From: Sphingopyxis macrogoltabida
Lineage (GTDB): Bacteria > Pseudomonadota > Alphaproteobacteria > Sphingomonadales > Sphingomonadaceae
Length of the DNA: 64,000 nucleotides
Direction: 5' to 3'
Assembly: GCA_003241685.1 (NCBI GenBank)
Contig: QFPJ01000008.1
Coordinates: 44,481 to 108,480 of the forward strand
Within the stretch, counting starts at the first letter, position 1. Each line of letters opens with the position of its first letter. The translations under genes were made by a program, and so were the position numbers. Of this stretch, positions 17,368 to 25,398 are shown one piece after another. The notes beneath the pieces are model-generated. The model had not been told where the DNA came from and did not search any database. It saw only the letters and a program-made list of their open reading frames with translations.

Positions 17368-18684
17368 ACCGGCGGCAAGTTTCAGCAGCCGGGTGACGAG
17401 CCCGACGAAACGCGGTTCGTCCAGCGCCGCGTCGGCATTGTTCCAGCTTGCGGTGACGACGAACCATTTTCCGTCCGACTTGCGTTGGCCCAGCAGGCTC
17501 ATCGACATGACACCCAGTTCCGATCCGCCCTTGTAGCCGAGCCAGCGCCAGCCGGCCGCCGCTGCCGGTCCGACGCCATTGTTGATCGCCAGCGCGGACA
17601 GCGCCGTGTCCGATCTTCGCGCGCGCAGGTCGATCATCGCCCTTGCGACGTCGTTCGGACTGGCGAACCATTCCAGATCGTCGATGAAACGCGGGCCGCC
17701 GGAAAAGCTGACCCCGTCGACGTTCGACAGGATCAGGCGGTCGCGATGATCCGCGATCACGCGCCGCTGCATCCTGTCGTCGGCGCCGATGAAGGCTTCG
17801 CGCGCGGCGGTGAAATTATTGCCCTTGAGCGCGAAGGCCTCGACCGTCGTCAGAAAGGGAATGTTGCGCGACGGTTCGCTGTGTCCGGCGCGCGTCATCC
17901 GGGTCTCGATCGCGTCGCGGCCGAGCAGATGGATCAGCGTATCGGTCGCGCCATTGTCGCTGACCGAGATCATCCAGTTGGCGAGCGTTTGCAGCGTGAC
18001 GGGGGTGTTCGCGGGCCAGTTCGCGGTCGCGGCGGACGAGAAGCTGGCGTGCGACAGGGGCACGACATCCGACCACCGGCGTTTCCCGGCCGCCACCTGC
18101 GCCGCCAGTTCGTCCAGCACATATAATTTGAATGTCGACCCGACCGCGAGTTGCGTATCGGGACGGGCGGCGGCGAGCGGCGTGATCGTTCGCCCGTCGA
18201 TTTCGGCGACCAGGAAGCCGGTCCGCCCGGGCAAGGCGGCGATGTCGGCCGCGATGGCGGGGAAACTGTCGCCGTCCATGATGACGTCGGACAAGCGCAG
18301 CCCGGCGACGCGCCGGTTCCGGTCGGCGCCGACGTCCAGCGTCACGGCGGCGACGCCCTTTTCGAAACGCAGATCCAGCGTTCCCGACCGGCCGTCGGTC
18401 GAGCGCAGATTTTCCACGCGCAGGACGCGGCCATATTGGGCGACGAGGCTGTCGCGCATCGCCTGGAACTGCGCCTCGGAAACGGCGGCCTGAAAGCCCG
18501 TGTCGAAATATTCGTCATAGGCGACGCCGCCCTCGAACAGCGCCACGAGCTGGGCCGCGCGATGTTCAAAGGCGGTCGCGGCGGCGGCTGCGGCCGGCGC
18601 GGGGGCCTGATCCGCATGGGCGGCAAAGGGCAGGGCCAGCGCGAGCAGCGACGCGGCGAGGATCGGGTTGCGGGCGAAGGTCAC
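17365..18684 (-). CDS. Class A beta-lactamase-fold serine hydrolase, secreted
   Basis: This 439-residue protein has a signal peptide (residues 1-24, ending AHAD). An extra N-terminal domain (about 30-145) precedes a beta-lactamase-like domain with AVGSTFK (SxxK nucleophile and base), VSDN (SDN motif) and YKGGSE (KTG equivalent). These three motifs are those of class A beta-lactamases and related penicillin-interacting serine hydrolases. The Glu of the omega-loop is not certain: GHSEPSRNIPF is a candidate. Function could be beta-lactam hydrolysis, cell-wall hydrolysis or esterase activity. It converges on the LysR gene with only 6 bases between stop codons. Confidence 0.82.
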   Translation of the reverse strand: MTFARNPILAASLLALALPFAAHADQAPAPAAAAAATAFEHRAAQLVALFEGGVAYDEYFDTGFQAAVSEAQFQAMRDSLVAQYGRVLRVENLRSTDGRSGTLDLRFEKGVAAVTLDVGADRNRRVAGLRLSDVIMDGDSFPAIAADIAALPGRTGFLVAEIDGRTITPLAAARPDTQLAVGSTFKLYVLDELAAQVAAGKRRWSDVVPLSHASFSSAATANWPANTPVTLQTLANWMISVSDNGATDTLIHLLGRDAIETRMTRAGHSEPSRNIPFLTTVEAFALKGNNFTAAREAFIGADDRMQRRVIADHRDRLILSNVDGVSFSGGPRFIDDLEWFASPNDVARAMIDLRARRSDTALSALAINNGVGPAAAAGWRWLGYKGGSELGVMSMSLLGQRKSDGKWFVVTASWNNADAALDEPRFVGLVTRLLKLAAG

Positions 18685-18747
18685 GGCCTCTCTCCTGATT
18701 TCTGGCGCTTCCGCCGCGCTTTTCAGAAAGCAAGCAAGCGGCCGCGA

Positions 18748-20727
18748 TCAGGCGTCGATCGCCGCCTCGTCCAGCGTCGCGGCATTGGCCTGGATGAACT
18801 GAAACCGATGTTCGGGGTGCTTGCCCATCAATCGATCGACCAGATCCTTGACCTGATGCCGTTCTTCATATTCCTGCGGCAGCGTGACGCGCAAAAGGCT
18901 GCGCGTGGCGGGATCCATCGTGGTTTCTTTCAACTGGTTGGGGTTCATTTCTCCCAAGCCCTTGAACCGGCCGACATCGACCTTCTTGCCCTTGAACAGC
19001 GTTGCTTCCAGTTCGGCGCGGTGCGCGTCGTCGCGAGCATAGCCCGAGGTCGACCCGGCGGTCAGGCGATAGAGCGGCGGCTGTGCCAGATAAAGGTGCC
19101 CGTCGCGCACGATGTCCGGCATTTCCTGAAAGAAGAAGGTCATCAGCAGCGTCGCGATATGCGCGCCGTCGACATCGGCGTCGGTCATGATGACGATCTT
19201 GTCATAGCGTAGCCGGTCGGGGTCGCAGTCCTTGCGCATCCCGCAGCCGAGCGCGAGAGCAAGGTCGGCAATTTCCTGATTGGCGCGGATCTTGTCGGCG
19301 CTGGCGCTCGCGACGTTCAATATCTTGCCGCGAATGGGCAGGATCGCCTGCGTCTTGCGGTCGCGCGCCTGTTTCGCGCTGCCGCCCGCGCTGTCGCCTT
19401 CGACGATAAACAATTCCGTGCCTTCGGGGCCGTCGTTCGCACAGTCGGTAAGCTTTCCTGGCAGGCGCAGCTTGCGGCCGCTGGTCGCGGTCTTGCGCTT
19501 CACCTCGCGCTCCGCCTTGCGCTTCAGCCGTTCTTCCATGCGTTCCAGGATCAGCCCCAGCAGCGCGCGGCCGCGATCCATATTGTCCGACAGGAAATGA
19601 TCGAAATGATCGCGCACCGCATTTTCGGTCAGGCGCGCGGCCTCCGGGCTCGACAGGCGATCCTTGGTCTGACTTTGGAACTGGGGGTCGCGGATGAAGA
19701 CCGACAGCATCATTTCGCCGCCGTTGAAGACGTCGTCGGCGGTGATCTGCGCCGCCTTCTTTTGGCCGGTCAGCTCGCCGAAGGCGCGCAGCCCCTTGGT
19801 CAGCGCGGCGCGCAGACCCGCCTCGTGCGTGCCGCCCGTGGGCGTCGGGATGGTGTTGCAATACCAGCTATAGCTGCCGTCGGACCACAGCGGCCAGGCG
19901 ATGGCCCATTCGGCGCGCCCCTGATCGCCGGGAAAATCCTGTCGCCCGACGAATGGGTCGGCGGTGGCGCATTCGCGGCTGCCGATCTGTTCCTTCAGAT
20001 GATCGGCCAGTCCGCCCGGGAACTGGAACACCGCTTCGGCCGGCGTGTCGTCGCCGATCAGCTCGGCGGCGCATTTCCAGCGGATTTCGACCCCGGCGAA
20101 CAGATAGGCCTTCGACCGGGCGAGCCGGTAGAGCCGCTGCGGCTTGAAACGGCCATGTTCGCCGAAAATCGCGGGATCGGGAACGAAGGACACGCTGGTG
20201 CCCCGACGGTTTGGCGTGGGGCCAAGCTCTTCCAGCGGCCCTTGCGGCAATCCGCGCGCGAACCGCTGGCGGTACAGCAGCTTGGCGCGCGCCACCTCGA
20301 TCACCGTTTCGCTGGACAGCGCGTTGACGACACTGACCCCGACGCCGTGCAGTCCGCCCGACGTCGCATAGGCCTTGCCCTCGAACTTGCCGCCCGAATG
20401 AAGCGTGGTCAGAATGACCTCCAGCGCCGACTTGCCGGGAAATTTGGGGTGCGGATCGACCGGGATGCCGCGTCCGTTGTCGGTCACGGTCAGCCGGTTG
20501 CCGGCATCCAGCGAAATTTCGATGCGGCTGGCATGGCCGGCAACCGCTTCGTCCATACTGTTGTCGATCACCTCGGCCGCCAGATGGTGCAGGGCGCGTT
20601 CGTCGGTGCCGCCGATATACATGCCGGGCCGCCGCCGCACCGGCTCCAGCCCCTCCAGCACCTCGATCTGCGACGCGTCATAGCTGTCGGGCGTGGCGGA
20701 TGATCCGTCGAACAAATCGTGATTCAT
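18748..20727 (-). CDS. parE: DNA topoisomerase IV subunit B
   Basis: This 659-residue protein has a GHKL ATPase domain (VIDNSMDEAVAGHASRIEI, TDNGRGIPVDPHP, SGGLHGVGVSVVNAL), a transducer domain and a TOPRIM domain (FIVEGDSAGGSAKQARDR and MTDADVDGAHI with acidic metal ligands). The C-terminus (LKETTMDPATRSLLRV) is that of ParE. With ParC it decatenates chromosomes. Start chosen at 20727 because the preceding 12 codons are not conserved. It is distinguished from GyrB by the shorter TOPRIM-to-end segment and the GEMNPNQLKETTM variant. Confidence 0.93.
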   Translation of the reverse strand: MNHDLFDGSSATPDSYDASQIEVLEGLEPVRRRPGMYIGGTDERALHHLAAEVIDNSMDEAVAGHASRIEISLDAGNRLTVTDNGRGIPVDPHPKFPGKSALEVILTTLHSGGKFEGKAYATSGGLHGVGVSVVNALSSETVIEVARAKLLYRQRFARGLPQGPLEELGPTPNRRGTSVSFVPDPAIFGEHGRFKPQRLYRLARSKAYLFAGVEIRWKCAAELIGDDTPAEAVFQFPGGLADHLKEQIGSRECATADPFVGRQDFPGDQGRAEWAIAWPLWSDGSYSWYCNTIPTPTGGTHEAGLRAALTKGLRAFGELTGQKKAAQITADDVFNGGEMMLSVFIRDPQFQSQTKDRLSSPEAARLTENAVRDHFDHFLSDNMDRGRALLGLILERMEERLKRKAEREVKRKTATSGRKLRLPGKLTDCANDGPEGTELFIVEGDSAGGSAKQARDRKTQAILPIRGKILNVASASADKIRANQEIADLALALGCGMRKDCDPDRLRYDKIVIMTDADVDGAHIATLLMTFFFQEMPDIVRDGHLYLAQPPLYRLTAGSTSGYARDDAHRAELEATLFKGKKVDVGRFKGLGEMNPNQLKETTMDPATRSLLRVTLPQEYEERHQVKDLVDRLMGKHPEHRFQFIQANAATLDEAAIDA

Positions 20728-20884
20728 GGTCAGGCTATACGGGGCCGCGAACCCCGCTGGCAAGGCCGCTTTTTATCGATCCGGCGGCCTCCGTTCGGCG
20801 CATTTGGCCGGGAAGCGGGGAACTTTGGCAATCGCCGCGGGGTTTCACCCGGCGACTGCAAAGTCGAAAAAGTGGAGTAATAAC

Positions 20885-21715
20885 ATGAAAATCGTCTCTC
20901 TCCTGGCCGCGGTTGCGGCAGGTTCTCTTGCTGTCCCCGCCATGGCGCAGGACCGCGACAAGTCGCAGGATTTCAATGGCCCCTATATCGGCGCGACCTT
21001 CGGCGTCCCGATGCAGTCGAGCGACGGCGGCTCGACGCTGGTGTTCGACACCAATCTCGACGGCACCTATGGCGATACCGTCGCGACGACCACCGGCGCC
21101 AACGCCTTTTCGCCGGGCTTCTGCAACGGCGCCGCGACCGGCAGCGGCAACGTCAATTGCCGCGACGACAAGGACGGTTTCGAATATTTCGGCCGTGTCG
21201 GCGTCGACCGCCGGATGGGCAATTTCGTCGTCGGCGCGCTGCTGGAAGCGGGCCGCAGCGAGGCGCGCGATGCCGTCAGCGGCTTTTCGACCACGCCCGC
21301 CAGCTACACGATGAGCCGGAAGGCCGACTGGCAGGGCAGCGCCCGTCTGCGCGCCGGTTATACGCCCGGCGGCGGCGCGCTCTTCTATGTGACCGGCGGC
21401 GGCGCTTATGCCCGGTTGAACAACAGCTTCACCACCAGCAACACGGCGAACAGCTTTGCCGACAATGGCAAGACCAATGGCTGGGGCTGGGCCGCCGGCG
21501 GCGGTGCCGAAGTCATGGTGGCAAAGAATGTCTCGCTGGGGCTGGAGTATCTCTACACCGACCTCAAGGACAACGACTATGTCGTGAACGTCGGTCCGGG
21601 CACCGCGCCCCCGACCAATCCGTTCCTGATCGGGGCCGGCGGCACCGACATCCAGCGCAGCGATCCGCATTTCCGCACTCACAGCGTGCGCGGTTCGCTC
21701 GCTTTCCGCTTCTGA
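20885..21715 (+). CDS. Outer-membrane beta-barrel protein (OmpA/Porin_4-like)
   Basis: This 276-residue protein has a signal peptide (residues 1-20, ending PAMAQ), an alternating amphipathic strand pattern (FNGPYIGATFGVPM, EYFGRVGVDRRMGNFVVGALLEAG, LGLEYLYTDL) and a terminal Phe (SLAFRF*), the outer-membrane sorting signal. It is in the family of small 8-stranded barrels of unknown function. GGAG lies upstream of the ATG. A terminator with the same core as that at 1041 follows. Confidence 0.82.
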   Translation: MKIVSLLAAVAAGSLAVPAMAQDRDKSQDFNGPYIGATFGVPMQSSDGGSTLVFDTNLDGTYGDTVATTTGANAFSPGFCNGAATGSGNVNCRDDKDGFEYFGRVGVDRRMGNFVVGALLEAGRSEARDAVSGFSTTPASYTMSRKADWQGSARLRAGYTPGGGALFYVTGGGAYARLNNSFTTSNTANSFADNGKTNGWGWAAGGGAEVMVAKNVSLGLEYLYTDLKDNDYVVNVGPGTAPPTNPFLIGAGGTDIQRSDPHFRTHSVRGSLAFRF

Positions 21716-21739
21716 TTCGTCAAACCGCGGAAATTGAGG

Positions 21740-21769
21740 AGGGCGCCGGAGCGATCCGGCGCCCTTTCC
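21740..21769 (+). terminator. Intrinsic terminator after the outer-membrane barrel gene
   Basis: Perfect 11-bp stem, AGGGCGCCGGA (21740-21750) with TCCGGCGCCCT (21755-21765), GCGA (GNRA) loop, then TTCC. The inner 14 bases equal those of the terminator at 1041. Confidence 0.78.
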
Positions 21770-21776
21770 ATGGCTG

Positions 21777-22184
21777 CTAGGGCGCTGGCGGCTGGGTCGG
21801 GGCGGCAAAAATCGCAAAATGGCCGTTCGCGCTGCTGACGAGGCGCCCGTCCTGATAGAGTTTCGCCTCGACATTCGCCATGCGTTTGCCGCTGTGCAGA
21901 ACGGCCGCCTCGCAGGTCAGCCGCCCGGCGACGACGCGAACATGATAGTTGAACTTGATCTCCAGCGTCGCGCACCATCGATCGTCGGCGAGCAGGCTGG
22001 TGAGCGCGCCGCCCATCGCGCTGTCCGCCAGCGAATAGGCGACGCCGCCATGCGCGGCGCCCTGCGGGTTGAAATGCCGCACCGGATCGATGTCGATCGC
22101 CATCGTGCAACCCCCGTCGCCGCGCTCGACCAGTTGGAGGCCGAGCGTGCGCGCGAATTCGAAATCCTGCCCGAAGGGCCTCAC
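21777..22184 (-). CDS. PaaI-family hotdog thioesterase
   Basis: This 135-residue protein has the hotdog motif HFNPQGAAHGGVAYSLADSAMGGAL, with the HGG...AD active-site pattern, and TLEIKFNYHVRV for the CoA-binding strand. It starts at GTG 22184, whose GTGA overlaps the gcrA stop, so translation is coupled to gcrA. Acyl substrate unknown. Homology to the thioesterase at 12717 is only at fold level. Confidence 0.85.
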   Translation of the reverse strand: MRPFGQDFEFARTLGLQLVERGDGGCTMAIDIDPVRHFNPQGAAHGGVAYSLADSAMGGALTSLLADDRWCATLEIKFNYHVRVVAGRLTCEAAVLHSGKRMANVEAKLYQDGRLVSSANGHFAIFAAPTQPPAP

Positions 22185-22873
22185 CGCACGCGCGGTCCGC
22201 CGAAGGGCGGGGGCGGGGGCGGGCGGCGCGTGCCGCGGGGAAGCTGGGCCTGATAGGCGCGGCCGCAATGTTCCACGCAATAGGGGAAGCCGGGGTTCAC
22301 CGCCTCGCCGCAGAAATGGAAATCGGGTTCGCCGGGATGCCCCATCGGCCAGCGGCAGATGCGGTCGTTGAGGTCGAGCAGGCTGGTCTTGTCGGCGATC
22401 TCCGGGCTCGGCTTCGCGGGCACCAGGCGGCGCGGCGGGGCCGGCGGGATCGGCGCCTGCTGATCGCCCGGTCCCTGACGGATGAAGCCGCCGGGGCCGA
22501 TGGAAACGATGCGCGGCGCGTCGGGCTTGGGCGCCGCATCGGCATCCTGGGCCGGTGCCGGCGTCGGCGGCGCGGCGGGGCGCGGTTCGGCGGCTTTCGG
22601 TGGCGACGCCGCCGGACGCGGAGCAGCCGGAGCGGCGGCGCGGGGCGGCGGCGCGGCGCTGACGGATCTCGGCGCCGCCGGAGCCTTGACGGCCTTGGCG
22701 GGTTTTTCGGTCGCCTTCACCGGCGACGGGCGCGATTTCAGGCCCAGGCGATGCGCCTTGCCGATCACGGCATTGCGGCTGACCCCGCCCAGTTCGTCAG
22801 CGATCTGGCTGGCGGTCAGGCCTTTTTCCCACATGGTGCGCAGGCTTTCGATGCGCTCATCGGTCCACGACAT
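22181..22873 (-). CDS. gcrA: Cell cycle regulator GcrA
   Basis: This 230-residue protein has an N-terminal helix-turn-helix (SWTDERIESLRTMWEKGLTASQIADELGG, residues 2-30, then RNAVIGKAHRLGL). A long Pro/Ala-rich linker (about 60-165) leads to a C-terminal sigma-factor-interaction domain with CRWPMGHPGEPDFHFCGE and GFPYCVEHCG. In Caulobacter GcrA recruits sigma-70 holoenzyme to GANTC-methylated promoters in S phase. The start at 22873 matches all GcrA proteins (MSWTDER). It is divergent from the ABC permease with 126 bases between, and no GANTC site is visible in that interval. The following thioesterase is translationally coupled. Confidence 0.95.
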   Translation of the reverse strand: MSWTDERIESLRTMWEKGLTASQIADELGGVSRNAVIGKAHRLGLKSRPSPVKATEKPAKAVKAPAAPRSVSAAPPPRAAAPAAPRPAASPPKAAEPRPAAPPTPAPAQDADAAPKPDAPRIVSIGPGGFIRQGPGDQQAPIPPAPPRRLVPAKPSPEIADKTSLLDLNDRICRWPMGHPGEPDFHFCGEAVNPGFPYCVEHCGRAYQAQLPRGTRRPPPPPPFGGPRVR

Positions 22874-22999
22874 TCTTGCTTCCTCATCATTCACCACAGG
22901 CGGACGGCGGCGCGTTCGCGCAAGATCGACGATCCCGCGATAGCGCACGATCACGGCCCAGCTTGCGGTTGGATCGGGGAGGCGATAGGCGAGAACGCC

Positions 23000-23872
23000 A
23001 TGAACGACCAGCCCCAAATTTCCCGCGCCGACTCCGGCGATCGCGGCCGCGTGCCGCCTTTTGCCGAACCCGGCGTGCCCCATATCCGGACGCTGAACGT
23101 GCCCGGCATGCGTGCCCTATATGTCAAGGAGGTGCGCCGCTTTTTCAAGGTGCAGCTCCAAACAATCTGGGCGCCCGCGGTCACCACGCTGCTGTTCCTC
23201 GTCATTTTCACCGTCGCGCTGGGCGGCGCGGGGCGCACCGTCATCGGCGTGCCCTTCGCCGATTTCGTCGCGCCGGGCCTGATCATCATGGCGATGATCC
23301 AGAACAGCTTCGCCAACGCCAGCTTTTCCCTGCTCGTCGGCAAGATCCAGGGGACGATCGTCGATTATCTGATGCCGCCGCTTGCGGTCGGCGAATTGAT
23401 GATCGCGCTGGTCGGCGCCGCCATCACGCGCGCCGTTCTCGTCGGGCTGGCGCTGTGGATCGCGATGCTGTTCTGGCCGGGCGTGCATGTGATGCCCGCC
23501 CATCCGTGGGCCGTGGCGCTGTTCGGCGTGCTGGGCGCGTCGATGATCGGGTTTCTGGGACTGATGACGTCGGTCTGGGCAGAAAAATTCGACCATGCCG
23601 CCGCCGTCACCAATTTCGTCGTCACGCCGCTCGCGCTCTTGTCGGGCACCTTCTATTCGGTCGACAAGCTGGCGTCCTGGTTTCAGGCGGTCGCGCACGC
23701 CAATCCCGTTTATTATGCGATCATGGGCTTTCGCTATGGCTTCATCGGCACGGTGGATTCGACGATCGCCCACCCGCTGCTGACGGCCGCGACGGTGCTC
23801 GTCCTGGTCAATGTCGCGCTGGCGGCGCTGACCTATCGCATGTTGGCCTCGGGCTGGAAGCTCAAGGCCTGA
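23000..23872 (+). CDS. ABC-2 type transporter permease
   Basis: This 290-residue protein has a cytoplasmic N-terminal tail and six transmembrane segments, with the ABC-2 signature region at FVAPGLIIMAMIQNSFANASFSL and a C-terminal LSGTFYSVDKL followed by a long terminal helix. Such permeases (YadH/NodJ-like) export drugs, lipids or polysaccharides together with an ATPase. No ATPase gene lies nearby (gcrA is divergent and hspQ is convergent), so the partner must be elsewhere. The N-terminal start (ATG 23000) is not backed by a strong ribosome site; MRALYVKEV at about residue 37 is an alternative. Confidence 0.87.
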   Translation: MNDQPQISRADSGDRGRVPPFAEPGVPHIRTLNVPGMRALYVKEVRRFFKVQLQTIWAPAVTTLLFLVIFTVALGGAGRTVIGVPFADFVAPGLIIMAMIQNSFANASFSLLVGKIQGTIVDYLMPPLAVGELMIALVGAAITRAVLVGLALWIAMLFWPGVHVMPAHPWAVALFGVLGASMIGFLGLMTSVWAEKFDHAAAVTNFVVTPLALLSGTFYSVDKLASWFQAVAHANPVYYAIMGFRYGFIGTVDSTIAHPLLTAATVLVLVNVALAALTYRMLASGWKLKA

Positions 23873-23911
23873 GCTGACTCACCAAATTTTGCGGGGCCAG
23901 ATCGCGCGGGG

Positions 23912-24298
23912 TCAGTGCCGGTGGATCGCGCGGACCCGGTAGCGGCCCCGGTCGAGGCCGTCGAACAGCGTTTCGACCTGCGGATGGTCGATCGGCCCGG
24001 CGTCGCCGTCGGCCACCAGATTCTGTTGGCTGACATAGGCGATGTAGGAGGAATCCTCGCTTTCGGCGAGCAGGTGGTAAAAGGGCTGTTCCTTCACCGG
24101 CCGGATCGCCTCCGGGATCGCCTCATACCATTCCTCGCTGTTCGCGAAGACCGGGTCGACGTCGAACACGACGCCGCGAAAATCGAACATCCGGTGCCGA
24201 ACGATGTCCCCGGGTGCGAAAAAAGCGCGCTCTATCAACGGCGCGACAAGGGCAGGCGGCACGGATGCGGATGTTTCACGGGGCAATTTGCTGGTCAT
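23912..24298 (-). CDS. hspQ: Heat shock protein HspQ
   Basis: This 128-residue protein has the YccV-like hemimethylated-DNA-binding fold: FFAPGDIVRHRMFDFRGVVFDVDPVFA, PFYHLLAESEDSSYIAYVSQQNLV. HspQ is a heat-inducible specificity-enhancing factor that promotes Lon-dependent degradation in enterobacteria. Length and domain are typical, and the N-terminal about 25 residues are a low-conservation extension. It is convergent to the ABC-2 permease, whose stop lies 39 bases away. Confidence 0.88.
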   Translation of the reverse strand: MTSKLPRETSASVPPALVAPLIERAFFAPGDIVRHRMFDFRGVVFDVDPVFANSEEWYEAIPEAIRPVKEQPFYHLLAESEDSSYIAYVSQQNLVADGDAGPIDHPQVETLFDGLDRGRYRVRAIHRH

Positions 24299-24476
24299 GC
24301 GATCAATCTATGATGATTCGACGCTGGTTCAAGACGATATGATGACAGGGTTGCAATTGATGCTGTGACGCGGAGCATAGAAACGGCGGCAATCCGCCGC
24401 TATAAGCGGCTGAGCAGGGGGGCGATATTCCATCACCTGCCAAGGAGTTCGATTTCGCAGCAAGGAGACGCGTTCG

Positions 24477-25106
24477 ATGATTGACATGCCGCCCACCCGT
24501 TCGCCCGGACCCGATGTGCAGGGGATCATCCAGCGAGCGAAGGACATTCTTGTCAAACCCCGCGAAGCATGGGCGGTCATCGATACCGAACCCGCGACGA
24601 CCCAGTCGATCTACGTTCCCTATGTGCTGATCCTGGCTGCGATCGGTCCGCTCGCCGAGCTGATCGGCGGGCAGGTTTTCGGCGATAGTTTCCTCAATAT
24701 CACCTATCGCCCGCCGATCGGCGGGGCGATCGCGTCGGCGGTCCTGTCCTATGCGTTGACGCTCGCCTCCGTCTATGTGGTGGCGCTGGTAATCGACGGG
24801 CTGGCGCCGACCTTCGGCGGACAGAAAAACCCGGTTCAGGCGCTGAAGGTATCGGCCTATTCGGCGACGGCAAGCTGGCTGGCGGGGATTTTCAGCCTGA
24901 TCCCGGCGCTCGAGATCCTCGGCATCGTCGGGCTGTACAGCCTTTACCTGATCTATGTCGGCCTGCCGATCGTGATGAAGGCCCCGCAGGAAAAGGCGCT
25001 TGCCTATACCGCGGTCGTGGTGCTGGTCGCGGTGGCGCTGTTCATCGTCATCGGCATCATCGTCGCCGGCCTGACCGCGCCGTCGCTGATGGGGGCATCG
25101 CTTTAG
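24477..25106 (+). CDS. Yip1-family integral membrane protein
   Basis: This 209-residue protein has five predicted transmembrane segments (about 48-68, 82-105, 128-150, 152-172, 183-205). Its short N-terminal cytosolic stretch contains KDILVKPREAWAVIDTEPAT, typical of bacterial Yip1-domain proteins. The function is unknown. No cytosolic partner is in an operon with it; a small hairpin (24384-24399) lies in its leader. Its downstream terminator is shared with the tRNA-Ser side. Confidence 0.8.
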   Translation: MIDMPPTRSPGPDVQGIIQRAKDILVKPREAWAVIDTEPATTQSIYVPYVLILAAIGPLAELIGGQVFGDSFLNITYRPPIGGAIASAVLSYALTLASVYVVALVIDGLAPTFGGQKNPVQALKVSAYSATASWLAGIFSLIPALEILGIVGLYSLYLIYVGLPIVMKAPQEKALAYTAVVVLVAVALFIVIGIIVAGLTAPSLMGASL

Positions 25107-25129
25107 CGGACGCCTTCACAGTCCAAGCC

Positions 25130-25167
25130 AAAAGCCCCCCGAAACGCCGTCGTTCCGGGGGGCTTTT
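25130..25167. terminator. Bidirectional intrinsic terminator between yip1-like gene and tRNA-Ser
   Basis: Perfect 12-bp stem, AAAAGCCCCCCG (25130-25141) with CGGGGGGCTTTT (25156-25167), with a smaller AACG/CGTT stem inside the loop. T-rich ends on both strands allow use in both directions: for the Yip1 gene (plus) and for the tRNA (minus). Confidence 0.88.
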
Positions 25168-25188
25168 GCAACCTGATGAACAGGAAAA

Positions 25189-25278
25189 TGGAGGAGAGTG
25201 AGGGATTCGAACCCTCGGTACCGTTGCCGGCACTTCGCATTTCGAGTGCGACGCTTTCGACCACTCAGCCAACTCTCC
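25189..25278 (-). tRNA. tRNA-Ser (anticodon CGA)
   Basis: The minus strand folds as a class II tRNA with acceptor stem GGAGAGT/ACTCTCC. The D-arm is followed by the anticodon stem TCGCA/TGCGA around loop CTCGAAA (anticodon CGA, reads UCG). A long variable arm (AGTGCCGGCAACGGTACC) and the T-arm GAGGGTTCGAATCCCTC complete the fold, and CCA is encoded. The acceptor stem leaves a U at position 73 before CCA, unusual for tRNA-Ser, which normally has G73; it should be checked. Confidence 0.93.
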
Positions 25279-25398
25279 TCGCTGAGAGGAGAGCGCCCTA
25301 GCGAGGGTGGCGGCGTCTTGCAACCCTTCTCGTCGCCGTTGCGGCCGATTGTCGACCGCCCGGCCGCGCGAGGCGTCCGGGCGGGCGTCGGGGACCAT

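Noticed and set aside
19597..20703. A 368-codon open frame antisense to parE
   Set aside because: It is a shadow of the conserved ParE coding strand; no ribosome site or homology.
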